A stretch of 64,000 bases of DNA, from contig NZ_QFXK01000091.1 in assembly GCF_003261635.1 (NCBI RefSeq), forward strand, positions 78,193-142,192, read 5' to 3'. A program made the translations under genes and the position numbers. This DNA comes from Kribbella monticola (GTDB lineage Bacteria > Actinomycetota > Actinomycetes > Propionibacteriales > Kribbellaceae). Positions 8,104 to 17,304 of this stretch are shown one piece after another (position 1 is the stretch's first letter; each line of letters begins with the position of its first letter). The notes beneath the pieces were generated by a model. That model ran no database searches. It was not told the origin of the DNA and saw only the letters and a list, made by a program, of their open reading frames with translations.

Positions 8104-9314
8104 TGCCTGTTTCGGCAGCGGACATCGCCGGTGTCTTCCGGGCCGAGCACGGTCGGGCCGTCGCCGTACTGGCTCGCGTCTTCGGTGATCTCGACATCGC
8201 CGAGGACGCAGTACAGGAAGCGTTTGCGGCGGCGCTGGAGAAATGGGTCGAAGGGCTGCCGCCGAGCCCGGCCGGCTGGATCATCACCACCGCACGCAAT
8301 CGCGCGATCGACCGGTTGCGGCGAGAGGCGTCGCGGGAGGACAAGCACGCGCAGGCGGCGCTGCTGCATGCCCAGGACGAGCCAGTGGAGGAGGGTGTCG
8401 TGCGTGACGACCGGCTGCGGTTGATCTTCACCTGCTGCCACCCGGCGCTGGCCTTGAACGTCCGCGTGGCGCTGACTCTGCGCCTGCTCGGCGGCCTCAC
8501 CACTTCGGAGATCGCCCACGCGTTTTTGGTGCCTGAGGCAACGATGGCGCAGCGGCTGGTGCGGGCGAAGGCGAAGATCCGTACGGCGGGAATCCCGTAT
8601 CGCGTGCCGTACGAGGCTGATCTGCCGGAGCGGGTGCGCGGCGTACTGGTTGTCGTGTACTTGATCTTCAACGAGGGGTACGCCGCTTCGTCGGGCGACG
8701 AGCTGATCCGCTCGGAGCTCTGCCTCGAGGCGATCCGGCTCGGCCGGCTGCTCGTCTCGCTGATGCCCGACGAGCCCGAAGCCGTCGGTCTGCTCGCGCT
8801 CATGTTGCTGCAGGAATCACGCCGACCGGCGCGAGTCGGGGCTGACGGCGCGCTGATCCCGCTCCCGCAACAAGACCGCTCACTGTGGGACCGCGACTTG
8901 GTCGCGGAGGGTCACGAGCTCGTACGCCGTTGCCTTCGCCGAGGCGCGCCAGGTCCGTACCAACTCCAGGCGGCGATCAACGCCGTCCACAGCGAAGCGG
9001 CTTCGGCCTCCGACACGGCGTGGGACCAGATCGTCCAGCTCTACGACCATCTCCTGGCCCTCACCCCCACCCCGATCGTCGCCCTCAACCGAGCAGTCGC
9101 TGTAGCCGAGGTCGACGGCCCCCTCGCGGCCCTCACCCTCGTCGACGACCTCGACCTCGGCAACTACTACCTCTTCCACGCCATCCGGGCCGACCTCCTA
9201 ACCCGCCTCCACCGCTTCCCGGAAGCCGTCGCCGCCTACGACGCAGCCATCACCTTGACCACCAACACCACCGAACAAGCCTTCCTCACCCACCAACGGG
9301 CGAGGCTGACCTGA
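8103..9314 (+). CDS. ECF42-type RNA polymerase sigma factor with C-terminal extension
   Basis: A 403-residue sigma factor. Region 2 (residues ~10-80) contains DLDIAEDAVQEAF, and region 4 (~105-170) contains LGGLTTSEIAHAFLVPEATM. Beyond residue ~180 a TPR-like extension of about 220 residues includes GPYQLQAAINAVHSEA, a block typical of ECF42. There is no anti-sigma gene nearby; in this group the extension itself regulates activity. It is translationally coupled to the DGPF gene upstream. Confidence 0.92.
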   Translation: MPVSAADIAGVFRAEHGRAVAVLARVFGDLDIAEDAVQEAFAAALEKWVEGLPPSPAGWIITTARNRAIDRLRREASREDKHAQAALLHAQDEPVEEGVVRDDRLRLIFTCCHPALALNVRVALTLRLLGGLTTSEIAHAFLVPEATMAQRLVRAKAKIRTAGIPYRVPYEADLPERVRGVLVVVYLIFNEGYAASSGDELIRSELCLEAIRLGRLLVSLMPDEPEAVGLLALMLLQESRRPARVGADGALIPLPQQDRSLWDRDLVAEGHELVRRCLRRGAPGPYQLQAAINAVHSEAASASDTAWDQIVQLYDHLLALTPTPIVALNRAVAVAEVDGPLAALTLVDDLDLGNYYLFHAIRADLLTRLHRFPEAVAAYDAAITLTTNTTEQAFLTHQRARLT

Positions 9315-9443
9315 ATCCGAATCTCCAGCGCTGACCAACCCCTCGCCACCCGCCGGCAGTACGCGGCAACCACCAGCCGGACGAGTCGTTGATCAGTGCT
9401 GGAAGTCCGGCCGGCCTGCTGTGGCGATCGGTAGGGTCGGGGG

Positions 9444-10196
9444 ATGTTCGAACTGATTTGTGAGGTGGAGCCGCCGACGCGGCCGGATCTGCGGAAGGTG
9501 CGGCATCAGATCGGGGTGATGAGCCCGATCGCGGACGCCTTCTTGATCCCGGACAATCACATCGGGCGGGCGACGGTGTCGAGTGTCGCGGTTGCCAACG
9601 AGGTGCAGGCGATGGGTGCGCGCGGAATCGCCTGCCTGAACTCGCGGGACCGGAACCTGCTCGGGTTCCGGCGCGACCTGCTGACGGCGGCGGCGTACGG
9701 CGTGGAGCAGTTCCTGTTCATCCACGGTGACGAGCCGACTGCGGGCGCGCGAACCAGCCAGTTGACCGTCCGGACGATGATCGAGGAAGCCCGGGCGACC
9801 TCGTTCCCCGGCATCGCGCCGTTCCAGGTCGGTGCCGCCACCCGTCTTCGCCCGATCCCGGCGTGGAAGGCCGAGGCGGACTTCCTGTACGTCCAGGTCA
9901 GCTACTCGCTCGACGACCTCCTGCGCTGGCGCGACACCGTCACCGCCGACATCCCGATCTACGCCGGCGTGATGGTCCTCGCCAGCGCCAAAATGGCCCA
10001 CAACCTGGCCGCCCTCCCGCAGCTCACGATCCCCGACCATCTGATCGCCGCCGTGGAACAAGACCCGGACGTCGGCGTCGAGGCGGCCTGCGAGCACATC
10101 CTCCAGATCAAGGAATCGGGCGCCTTCGACGGCGTACACCTCATCCCCGTGAGCCGCTACCGACAGGTCGCCGCCCGCCTCGAACGCGACCTTTGA
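9444..10196 (+). CDS. Methylenetetrahydrofolate reductase-like protein
   Basis: A 250-residue TIM-barrel-type protein resembling the MetF family. It is shorter than typical MetF (about 290). Visible parts include an N-terminal strand with FELICEVEPPT, the IACLNSRDRN loop comparable to the MetF CRDRN motif, LFIHGDEPT (the MetF GD box) and PIYAGVMVLAS near the end. It could use a folate or a related C1 carrier with flavin. Single gene, own context: 129 bases after the sigma factor and 142 before nuoI. Whether it is a true methionine-pathway enzyme cannot be decided from sequence. Confidence 0.8.
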   Translation: MFELICEVEPPTRPDLRKVRHQIGVMSPIADAFLIPDNHIGRATVSSVAVANEVQAMGARGIACLNSRDRNLLGFRRDLLTAAAYGVEQFLFIHGDEPTAGARTSQLTVRTMIEEARATSFPGIAPFQVGAATRLRPIPAWKAEADFLYVQVSYSLDDLLRWRDTVTADIPIYAGVMVLASAKMAHNLAALPQLTIPDHLIAAVEQDPDVGVEAACEHILQIKESGAFDGVHLIPVSRYRQVAARLERDL

Positions 10197-10338
10197 CCCA
10201 GTACTGCGCCCGCCTTCTCCACGATGGGCTGGTGTCGGCTGCGTGGGGGGTTTTGGGCGGAGTACGCGCCCGTTCGTGCTCTCCCGGGGTCGGAGCGACT
10301 AGTCTCAGCGTGCAGAACCGACTGACGGAGGAGGAGGC

Positions 10339-10917
10339 GTGGCCGTACCTGGCAAGGGTCTGATCGATGGCCTGAAGGTCACCGCGAAGACGCTGTCCCG
10401 CCGCTCCGTCACCGAGCAGTACCCCGATGTCCAGCCGGAGCTCCCACCGCGGTCGCGCGGAGTGATCGCGTTGATGGAGGAGAACTGCACCTCCTGCATG
10501 CTCTGCGCGCGCGAGTGCCCGAGCTGGTGCATCTACATCGACTCGCACACCGAGACCGCGCCGTCGGTCGGTGAGCAGGCGCGGGAGCGGAGCCGGAACG
10601 TGCTGGACCGGTTCGCGATCGACTTCTCGCTCTGTATGTACTGCGGGATCTGCATCGAGGCGTGCCCGTTCGACGCGCTGTTCTGGTCGCCCGAGTTCGA
10701 GTACGCCGAGACGGATCTGCGCAATCTCACCCACGAGAAGGACCGCCTCCGCGACTGGATGTGGACCGTACCCGCGCCCCAGCCGATCGACCCCGGCCCC
10801 TCGGTGATCGAGCCCATCGATCCCGGACCGCGCAGCGCCCGGCCGGGCGACGCGGGGCCGGGCGACGCGGGACCAGGTGACGCGGCGCGAGTGGATGAGC
10901 CGAGGAGCGACGGGTGA
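10339..10917 (+). CDS. nuoI: NADH-quinone oxidoreductase subunit I (NuoI)
   Basis: A 192-residue ferredoxin-like subunit carrying two [4Fe-4S] sites: Cys50, 53, 56, 60 in CTSCMLCARECP and Cys99, 102, 105, 109 in CMYCGICIEACP. It passes electrons to the last complex I cluster. The start is the GTG at 10339 after GGAGGAGGAGG. The C-terminus (residues ~150-192) is an extra low-complexity tail with PIDPGP and GDAGP repeats. First gene of nuoIJKLMN; its stop overlaps the nuoJ start (GTGA). With no NuoE/F/G visible, the electron donor of this complex is uncertain. Confidence 0.95.
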   Translation: MAVPGKGLIDGLKVTAKTLSRRSVTEQYPDVQPELPPRSRGVIALMEENCTSCMLCARECPSWCIYIDSHTETAPSVGEQARERSRNVLDRFAIDFSLCMYCGICIEACPFDALFWSPEFEYAETDLRNLTHEKDRLRDWMWTVPAPQPIDPGPSVIEPIDPGPRSARPGDAGPGDAGPGDAARVDEPRSDG

Positions 10918-11453
10918 CCACTGCGCTCTTCTCCATCGCGGGGGCGGTGGCGGTGGTCGCGGCCGTGGTCGTCGTCACCACGCGCCGGATCGTGCACGCC
11001 GCGCTCTGGCTGGTGGTCGCGCTGGGAGCGGTGGCTGGTTGCTTCGGCGCCCTGCATGCCGAGTTCGTCGCGCTGGTGCAGATCCTGGTGTACGTCGGCG
11101 CAATCGTCGTACTGGTCCTCTTCGCCCTCATGCTGACCAAAGCGCCCACCAACCCCCTACCAGCGTTGACGACCCGCCGCAGCCCGTTCGCTGCCGTCGT
11201 CGCGGGCGTCCTCTTCCTGCTCCTCGGCACCGGCGTAGTAATTGCCTTCGGCAACAAAAAGATCAAGCCCGTACCCGCCGGAGCCGCGGCAGATGTCGGT
11301 ACTGCGGTGTTCCGCGTCTGGGTGTTGCCGTTCGAGGTGCTGTCGGTATTGTTGCTCGCGGCATTGATCGGTGCGATCGTGCTTTCCCAGCGGTCCGGGA
11401 AACTGTCGGAGCCGGATGAGACGGTGTCGTCCTCGGGGAAGGGGGACGACTGA
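10914..11453 (+). CDS. nuoJ: NADH-quinone oxidoreductase subunit J (NuoJ)
   Basis: A 179-residue membrane subunit with about five hydrophobic helices. TM1-3 contain the family pattern RRIVHAALWLVVALGAVAG and ALVQILVYVGAIVVLVLFALML; the latter includes the pi-bulge helix needed for coupling. It begins GTG in overlap with nuoI and ends in a TGATG overlap with nuoK. It is part of the membrane arm and of the E-channel region next to NuoH. Confidence 0.94.
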   Translation: MTTALFSIAGAVAVVAAVVVVTTRRIVHAALWLVVALGAVAGCFGALHAEFVALVQILVYVGAIVVLVLFALMLTKAPTNPLPALTTRRSPFAAVVAGVLFLLLGTGVVIAFGNKKIKPVPAGAAADVGTAVFRVWVLPFEVLSVLLLAALIGAIVLSQRSGKLSEPDETVSSSGKGDD

Positions 11454-11785
11454 TGCCGTTGATCCTGCCGCTGCTGCTGGCGGTGCTGCTGTTCTGCCTG
11501 GGCGTGTACGGCGTGCTCGCGCGCCGCAACGCGATCACCATACTGATGTCGTTCGAGCTGATGCTGAACGCGGTGAATCTCAACCTCGTGGCCTTCGACG
11601 CCTGGCGCCTCGACGGCCTGGCCACCGGCCAGACGCTCGCGGTCTTCGTGATCACGCTGGCGGCCGCCGAGATCGGGCTCGGTCTCGCGATCGTGTTACT
11701 GCTGTTCCGCGGCCACGGCCATGTGGACGCCGACACGGCCCGTGACCTGCGCGAGCAGCCCGAGCTCCAGGAGAACGAGCTGTGA
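11453..11785 (+). CDS. nuoK: NADH-quinone oxidoreductase subunit K (NuoK)
   Basis: A 110-residue, three-helix membrane subunit of complex I. Conserved acidic residues sit in TM2 (SFELMLNAVNLNLVAF) and TM3 (TLAAAEIGLGLAIVLLL), the buried glutamates of the proton path. The overlaps with nuoJ (TGATG) and nuoL (GTGA) show strict coupling. The length is normal for the family. Confidence 0.95.
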   Translation: MPLILPLLLAVLLFCLGVYGVLARRNAITILMSFELMLNAVNLNLVAFDAWRLDGLATGQTLAVFVITLAAAEIGLGLAIVLLLFRGHGHVDADTARDLREQPELQENEL

Positions 11786-13548
11786 TCGCGACCGCCTGGC
11801 GGGTGATCGGCGTCGGCTTCTCGCTGCTCGTCATCCTGACCGCTGCCCTGCTGCACGGCGTGGATCCGCAACAGGCCGATTTCGCCGGCAGCTACGCCGG
11901 AATCCACACCTATATAAGTTTCGGGGTCCGGACCGACGACCTGACCGTGCTGATGCTCGCCGTCGTCGGCGTCGTCTCGGCCTGCGTGCAGGTCTACTCG
12001 ATCGGCTACCTGGAGAAACGCGTCGCGTCGTACACGGCGCTCGTCACGCTCTTCACCGCGGCGATGGTGACGGTGGTCGTCTCGGACAGCCTGTTCCTGC
12101 TGCTGATCGGGTGGGAGGTGATGGGTGCCTGCTCGTACCTGTTGATCGGCCACTACTGGGAGCGCCAGGACGCGCGCGCGGGCGCGATGAAGGCCTTCCT
12201 GATGACCCGGCTCGGCGATGTCGGCTTCCTGTTCGGCATCTTCGTGCTCGGCGTCGCCGGTGACACCTTCCGGATCTCCGACCTGCACGCCGACCAGATG
12301 TCATCGCCCGCACTGACCGCGGGGACGTTGTTGCTGCTCGTCGGTGTGGTCGGCAAGTCCGCGCAGGTGCCCTTGCAGACCTGGCTTCCGGACGCGATGC
12401 CGGGTCCTAGCCCGGTGAGTGCCCTCATCCACGCGGCCACGATGGTCGCCGCCGGTGTCTTCGTGATCGCCCGCCTGTTCGACCTGTTCACCGCTGCCGA
12501 CGCGACGCTCACCGTGCTGGCGATCGTGGCCTGCGTGACCATGGTGTTCGCCGCACTCTGCGCGATGGCCGCGGTCGAGGTGAAGCGGGTGCTCGCCTGG
12601 TCGACCGTGAGCCAGTTGGCCATCATGTTCGCGGGGCTCTCGCTCGGCACCAGGGACGGTCGGCACGCCGCGCTGTTCCACCTGCTCACTCACGCGGCTT
12701 TCAAGGGTCTGCTCTTCCTCTGCGCCGGCGTTCTCCTGCATCAGGTCGGCAGCGCGGCATTCGTCGTACTCCGGCGCTACACCCGCCGCGGTGTGCTCAG
12801 GAAGGCGATGCCCGTCACCTTCGTCACGATGACGATCGGCCTCGGCGCGCTCGCCGGCGTACCAGGGCTGGCCGGATTCTTCTCGAAGGACTCCGTGGTC
12901 GAAGCAGCCTGGGACCACGCCCGCGACGGCTCCACCGTCGGCTGGGTCGTCCTGGTCTCGGTCTGCCTCACCGCCGTGATGACCGCCTTCTACTGCGTGC
13001 GCTTGTGGCTCTGGGTCTTCTTCCGTACGCCGGCCCTCGCGGGCGCGCTGGGAGCGTTCGAGGCCGACGATCCGATGGCGGATCTGGAGGACCCCGACAC
13101 CTCCAAGCTGCACGACGGCTCCTGGCTGATGCTCGCTCCGCTGATCCTGCTCGCCATCGCTGCCGCTGGGCTCGGTTACGCCGACGGGGTGCACATCGAC
13201 TGGCCGATCGCGCTGGTGACGACCGTGCTGGCGCTGTTCGGGGCGCTCCCGGCCTACTCGTTGTGGCAGCGTGGCGCGGATCCACGGCCGGTGCTGCTGG
13301 AACGCGAGTTCGGCGTCGACTCGGCGTACCAGCGGCTGTTCGTCGTACCGGTGCAGTGGTTTGCCAAGCTTGCCGTCGGCGGCGACCGGGATGTGATCGG
13401 GGGATATGTGCGGGCGGCCGGCAAAGCTGGAACGCTCGCGTCCGAAGGTTTCCGGCGGTTGCAGACCGGCAATGTGCAGACGTATCTGACCGCGGCCGTG
13501 GTCGGGGTGGTCGCGCTCGCGATCCTGGCGGGGGTGATCGGCTCATGA
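11782..13548 (+). CDS. nuoL: NADH-quinone oxidoreductase subunit L (NuoL)
   Basis: A 588-residue antiporter-like subunit of the membrane arm. Conserved features are GWEVMGACSYLLIGHYW (TM5 Glu), the Lys in VVGKSAQVPLQTWLPDAMPGP, and HAATMVAAGVFVIARL. The C-terminal lateral helix region is present (~510-588). It is slightly shorter than the common 610-650 residues. The GTG start overlaps the nuoK stop and its own stop overlaps nuoM as ATGA. It is the distal proton pump module. Confidence 0.95.
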   Translation: MIATAWRVIGVGFSLLVILTAALLHGVDPQQADFAGSYAGIHTYISFGVRTDDLTVLMLAVVGVVSACVQVYSIGYLEKRVASYTALVTLFTAAMVTVVVSDSLFLLLIGWEVMGACSYLLIGHYWERQDARAGAMKAFLMTRLGDVGFLFGIFVLGVAGDTFRISDLHADQMSSPALTAGTLLLLVGVVGKSAQVPLQTWLPDAMPGPSPVSALIHAATMVAAGVFVIARLFDLFTAADATLTVLAIVACVTMVFAALCAMAAVEVKRVLAWSTVSQLAIMFAGLSLGTRDGRHAALFHLLTHAAFKGLLFLCAGVLLHQVGSAAFVVLRRYTRRGVLRKAMPVTFVTMTIGLGALAGVPGLAGFFSKDSVVEAAWDHARDGSTVGWVVLVSVCLTAVMTAFYCVRLWLWVFFRTPALAGALGAFEADDPMADLEDPDTSKLHDGSWLMLAPLILLAIAAAGLGYADGVHIDWPIALVTTVLALFGALPAYSLWQRGADPRPVLLEREFGVDSAYQRLFVVPVQWFAKLAVGGDRDVIGGYVRAAGKAGTLASEGFRRLQTGNVQTYLTAAVVGVVALAILAGVIGS

Positions 13549-15083
13549 GTTGGCTGCTGATCGCTCTGCTCGCAGTCCCGGCGCTGACCGCCGCGCTGTT
13601 GTGGGCCTTGCCTGCCGGGACGGGCGAGCGGGTCGCCGCCATCGTCGGGTCGGTGATCTCGGGTCTCGTGCTGATCGGCTCGGGCGTGCTCTGGTGGAAA
13701 CTGGTCCGGCCGGATGGTCCATCCGTGCTGACCGCTGGAGACCTGCCTCGGACGCTACCCGGCAAGGTTCATGGGTACGCCGAGACCGACGTCTCCTGGA
13801 TCCCTTCGCTCGATGTGCGGTTCCACCTCGGCATCGACACGATCTCGATGCCGTTGATCGCGCTGACCGCCTTGCTGGTGTTCCTGTGCTGTCTGTACTC
13901 CTTGCGCATCACGCCGCGCGCGGGCCGGATGCGGTCGCTGATCGCGCTGCTGCTGGTGATCGAGACCGGCGTGATCGGGACGTTCTCGGCGCTCGACCTG
14001 GTGTTGTTCTTCCTGTTCTTCGAGGTCGTGCTGATCCCGATGTGGCTGGTGATCGACATCTGGGGCGACGACCACGATCGCGCCGGGCGGCGGCGTGCGG
14101 CGACCACCTTCGTGCTGATGACGGTGCTCGGCTCGGCGCTGATGCTGCTCGGTTTCCTGCTGGTGCATCGCCTGACCGGCTCGTTCGACATCGAATACCT
14201 GAGCAGCCATCCCTGGCGGAGCAGCGGCGGCACCGGCCTCAAGGCCGCGCTCCTGATCGCGGTCGGCCTGGCGGTGAAGATGCCGCTCTGGCCGCTGCAC
14301 ATCTGGTTGCCGGACGCGCACGCCAAAGCTCCCACGGTCGGCTCGGTGCTGTTGGCCGGCGTCCTGCTGAAGCTCGGCAGTTACGGGATGATCCGGATCC
14401 TGCTCCCGGTGCTGCCCGGCGACTCCGCCACCATCGCGCCGTACCTCGGTGGTCTCTCGACCGTGGCGATCATCGCCGGCTCGCTGGCCTGCCTGGCTCA
14501 GACCGATGTGAAGCGCCTGATCGCCTACTCCAGCGTCGGTCACATGGGGTTCATCGGGCTCGGTATCGCGACCATGTCGCCCGAGGGGCTGACCGGCGCG
14601 CTCTTTGCCAACATCGCGCACGGCATCATCACCGGTCTGCTGTTCTTCCTGGCCGGCGCGATCAAGGACAGGCACGACACCAGCGACCTGCGCGCGATCG
14701 GCCGTGCCCTCTATGCGCGACTGCCGCGCATCGGTGGGTTGCTGACGTTCGCCTGCCTCGCCTCGCTCGGACTGCCTGGGCTGGCCGGGTTCTGGGGCGA
14801 GATGCTGGTCCTGCTCGGCGCGTACCATCCCGGCAATCTGTTGCCTCGGACAACTTTCTTGGTGTTCATGGTGGTCGCCGGAATCGGCACGGTGCTGACC
14901 GCGGCGTACTTCCTGCGCCTGGTCCGGAACCTTTGCCAGGGTGACCCGGCCGAGTATCCGGCGGCGGCCTTCGCGGTCGACCTGAGCCGGATCGAACTGA
15001 TCGCCTGGGCGCCGCTGATCGTGCTCACCGTCTTCCTCGGCCTGTGGCCCTGGTTCCTGCTGCAGTACTGGACGTTCCTATGA
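13545..15083 (+). CDS. nuoM: NADH-quinone oxidoreductase subunit M (NuoM)
   Basis: A 512-residue antiporter-like subunit. Motifs are FFEVVLIPMWLVI (TM5 Glu), AVKMPLWPLHIWLPDAHAKAP (pump Lys and HxWLPDAH) and TDVKRLIAYSSVGHMGFI. The ATG at 13545 overlaps the nuoL stop; a longer frame starting at 13005 is the shadow of nuoL. Its stop overlaps the nuoN ATG (ATGA at 15080-15083). Confidence 0.95.
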   Translation: MSWLLIALLAVPALTAALLWALPAGTGERVAAIVGSVISGLVLIGSGVLWWKLVRPDGPSVLTAGDLPRTLPGKVHGYAETDVSWIPSLDVRFHLGIDTISMPLIALTALLVFLCCLYSLRITPRAGRMRSLIALLLVIETGVIGTFSALDLVLFFLFFEVVLIPMWLVIDIWGDDHDRAGRRRAATTFVLMTVLGSALMLLGFLLVHRLTGSFDIEYLSSHPWRSSGGTGLKAALLIAVGLAVKMPLWPLHIWLPDAHAKAPTVGSVLLAGVLLKLGSYGMIRILLPVLPGDSATIAPYLGGLSTVAIIAGSLACLAQTDVKRLIAYSSVGHMGFIGLGIATMSPEGLTGALFANIAHGIITGLLFFLAGAIKDRHDTSDLRAIGRALYARLPRIGGLLTFACLASLGLPGLAGFWGEMLVLLGAYHPGNLLPRTTFLVFMVVAGIGTVLTAAYFLRLVRNLCQGDPAEYPAAAFAVDLSRIELIAWAPLIVLTVFLGLWPWFLLQYWTFL

Positions 15084-16531
15084 CGATGACCTGGACCGAC
15101 TGGCAGGCGATCGCCGTACCGCTGGTGCTCGCCCTCGGCGCCATCACCGTGCTGCTGGCGGACGCCTTGTGGCGGACCGGCAGCAAGCAGGTCAGGCACA
15201 CGGTGATCACGCTGATCACCGGAGCCGCGATCCTGTTCGGACTCGCGTTCATCGCCGTGCAGCGCAACAGCGTGAAGCCCGCGTTCTGCCGGCCGGCGGT
15301 CGAAGGGCCGGCCCAGTGCAGCCTGGTCTTCGAGCCACTCACGGTCGGCTTGTGGGCGGTGCTGCTGATCGGCGGTCTCGGAGTCGTCGGCCTGTCGGCG
15401 TACCGGTTGCTCGACGTCGACATCCCGGTGGGGGAGTACCACTTCCTCCTGCTCAGTGCGTTGACCGGGGCAACTGTTCTGGCCGGTGCGCGCGATCTCG
15501 CCACGGTCGTGATCGCGCTCGAGGTGGTCTCGCTGCCGAGCTTCGCGATGGTCGCCCTGCGACGCGATCGGCGTGGCTCGGAAGGGGCGTTGAAGGCGTT
15601 CCTCGTCTCGGTGCTGTCGACGGCCGTGATGCTGTTCGGGATCTCCTACCTGTACGGCGTGACCGGGTCGCTCTATCTCCAGACGATCGTCACGCGGCTG
15701 CCCGCGATCGATCCGGATCTGCGCCGGGTGGCGTTCGCGGCGGGGTTGTTCGTGATCGTCGGGTTCGGGTTCAAGATCGCCGCGGTGCCGTTCCACGGCT
15801 GGCTCCCGGACACGTACGCCGGTGCGCCGGTCGAGGTCGCCGCCTTCCTCGCGGTCGTGTCGAAGTCGGCCGGTGTCGGCGGACTGCTGGTGCTCGTCAC
15901 TTTCGGCGTGGCACCGAGCGGCTCCTCCTTGCGCACAGTCGTCTGCATCCTCGCGGCGCTCACGATGACCGTCGGCAACTTGGCTGCGCTCCGCCAGGCC
16001 GAGGCCGTTCGGCTGCTCGCCTGGTCGTCGATCGGCCAGGTCGGGTTCCTGCTCGCGCCACTCGCAGTCGGTGATGCGCAGGCGGCGGTCGGCTACCTCG
16101 CGGCGTACGTCGTGGTCACGCTCGGCGCCTTCGGTGCGGTGGCAGTCGTCCAGCGGCATCGCCCGGCCGGTCTGCTCACCGACTACCGCGGCATGGTCCG
16201 CTCCGAGCCCGGTCTCGGCGTCGCCCTGGTCTTCTTCCTCGTCGTCCTGGCCGGCCTGCCGCCAGGTCTGGCGGGCCTCTTCACCAAGTTCGCCGCCTTC
16301 CAGGCCGTCCTCGACGCCCACATCGGCTGGCTGGCCGCGGTGATGGCCGTGAACGTGATGATCGGCCTGGCCGTCTACCTCCGCTGGATCGCAGAACTCT
16401 TCCGCCTCCCCGCCGACGACCCGTTCTCGGTCGACATCGAAAACCCCGCGGTCGCCGTGATCAGCACCTGCGCCGGCGCCGCCGTAGTCCTCTCCATCCT
16501 CCCCAGCACCCTCTTCGCCCTCGTCACCTGA
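15080..16531 (+). CDS. nuoN: NADH-quinone oxidoreductase subunit N (NuoN)
   Basis: A 483-residue antiporter-like subunit, last of the operon. It shows ALEVVSLPSFAMVAL (TM5 Glu), GFKIAAVPFHGWLPDTYAGAP with the pump Lys, and AVRLLAWSSIGQVGFLL. The start could equally be the second ATG 6 bases on (MTWTDW). The gene ends 31 bases before a convergent hexapeptide-repeat gene, with no clear hairpin between. Together with nuoI-M it gives a complete membrane arm except NuoA and NuoH. Confidence 0.94.
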   Translation: MTMTWTDWQAIAVPLVLALGAITVLLADALWRTGSKQVRHTVITLITGAAILFGLAFIAVQRNSVKPAFCRPAVEGPAQCSLVFEPLTVGLWAVLLIGGLGVVGLSAYRLLDVDIPVGEYHFLLLSALTGATVLAGARDLATVVIALEVVSLPSFAMVALRRDRRGSEGALKAFLVSVLSTAVMLFGISYLYGVTGSLYLQTIVTRLPAIDPDLRRVAFAAGLFVIVGFGFKIAAVPFHGWLPDTYAGAPVEVAAFLAVVSKSAGVGGLLVLVTFGVAPSGSSLRTVVCILAALTMTVGNLAALRQAEAVRLLAWSSIGQVGFLLAPLAVGDAQAAVGYLAAYVVVTLGAFGAVAVVQRHRPAGLLTDYRGMVRSEPGLGVALVFFLVVLAGLPPGLAGLFTKFAAFQAVLDAHIGWLAAVMAVNVMIGLAVYLRWIAELFRLPADDPFSVDIENPAVAVISTCAGAAVVLSILPSTLFALVT

Positions 16532-16562
16532 CGGGGAAAGGCTCGCCGGTCAGATAGCAGAG

Positions 16563-17210
16563 TCAGGCGCTGGTTGAGGCAGCGTCTGGTGCAGCGGGGA
16601 GACTCGGCGCCTCCGGGTGATACCGGCGCTGCCGCTCGATCGGCGCAGTGCCGAAGTCCCCCGAGCCGTTGACGACCTCGCCTACTTCGAGGGTCAGACC
16701 GCGGGCCTTGCCAAAGCCTTTCAGGACGGCGCCGCGGTGGTCGGGATCGGGGTGGGAGTAGGCGGCACCGCCGGCCAGTTGTACTTGCTGTGCAGTGATC
16801 TGACCGAGGACTTGGCACCCGTCGCCGAGCTCCACCGGCGCAACGATCACCGGTGAACTGCTGAGCCGCGTTCGGTCGCCGATCCTCACCTGCGCGCCCG
16901 CGGTGCCTGCCATGATTCGCGCGCCGCCTTCGCCGATGCGGTTGTTGTCGCCGATGACGATCGAGCCGCCGCCGGAAGCCGCGATGAAGGTGCCGGGGAG
17001 CAGAGCGTTGTCCGAACCGAGTTCGCAGGAGCTGTCTGGATCGCACTCGATCACGACACCGGGGTAGAGGACGTTGCCCTCACCCAGACGCACCCGGGTG
17101 CCCAGCAGGACGGAGTACGGGTCGAGGATGATCGTGCCCGCCTCGGCCAGCTCCAGTAACTCGGCAACGGTCCGGAGACCACGGGCGGTGCGTTGCTCGT
17201 CGATGATCAC
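16563..17210 (-). CDS. Left-handed beta-helix (hexapeptide repeat) protein
   Basis: A 215-residue protein whose middle (residues ~35-150) follows the hexapeptide rhythm of left-handed beta-helices: LLGTRVRLGEGNVLYPGVVI, then IVIGDNNRIGEGGARI and VRIGDRTRLSSSPVIV. Such folds are trimeric acyltransferases or nucleotidyl-sugar pyrophosphorylase C-domains. No N-terminal nucleotidyltransferase is present, and no catalytic His is evident, so the activity is not assignable. Convergent with nuoN. Confidence 0.75.
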   Translation of the reverse strand: MIIDEQRTARGLRTVAELLELAEAGTIILDPYSVLLGTRVRLGEGNVLYPGVVIECDPDSSCELGSDNALLPGTFIAASGGGSIVIGDNNRIGEGGARIMAGTAGAQVRIGDRTRLSSSPVIVAPVELGDGCQVLGQITAQQVQLAGGAAYSHPDPDHRGAVLKGFGKARGLTLEVGEVVNGSGDFGTAPIERQRRYHPEAPSLPAAPDAASTSA

Positions 17211-17304
17211 CCGGCGACATTACCTACTCCGCAAGACCCGAGCACTCGCCTGAATGGTGGATCGGTGGGTGCTGCGGCTAGCGGGACCTGGCAGGGTAGG
17301 GGGT

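Noticed and set aside
14711..16321. Long antisense frame across nuoM/nuoN
   Set aside because: Low-complexity Asp/Glu/Arg/His/Gln composition, opposite to clear NuoM and NuoN motifs; a shadow frame.
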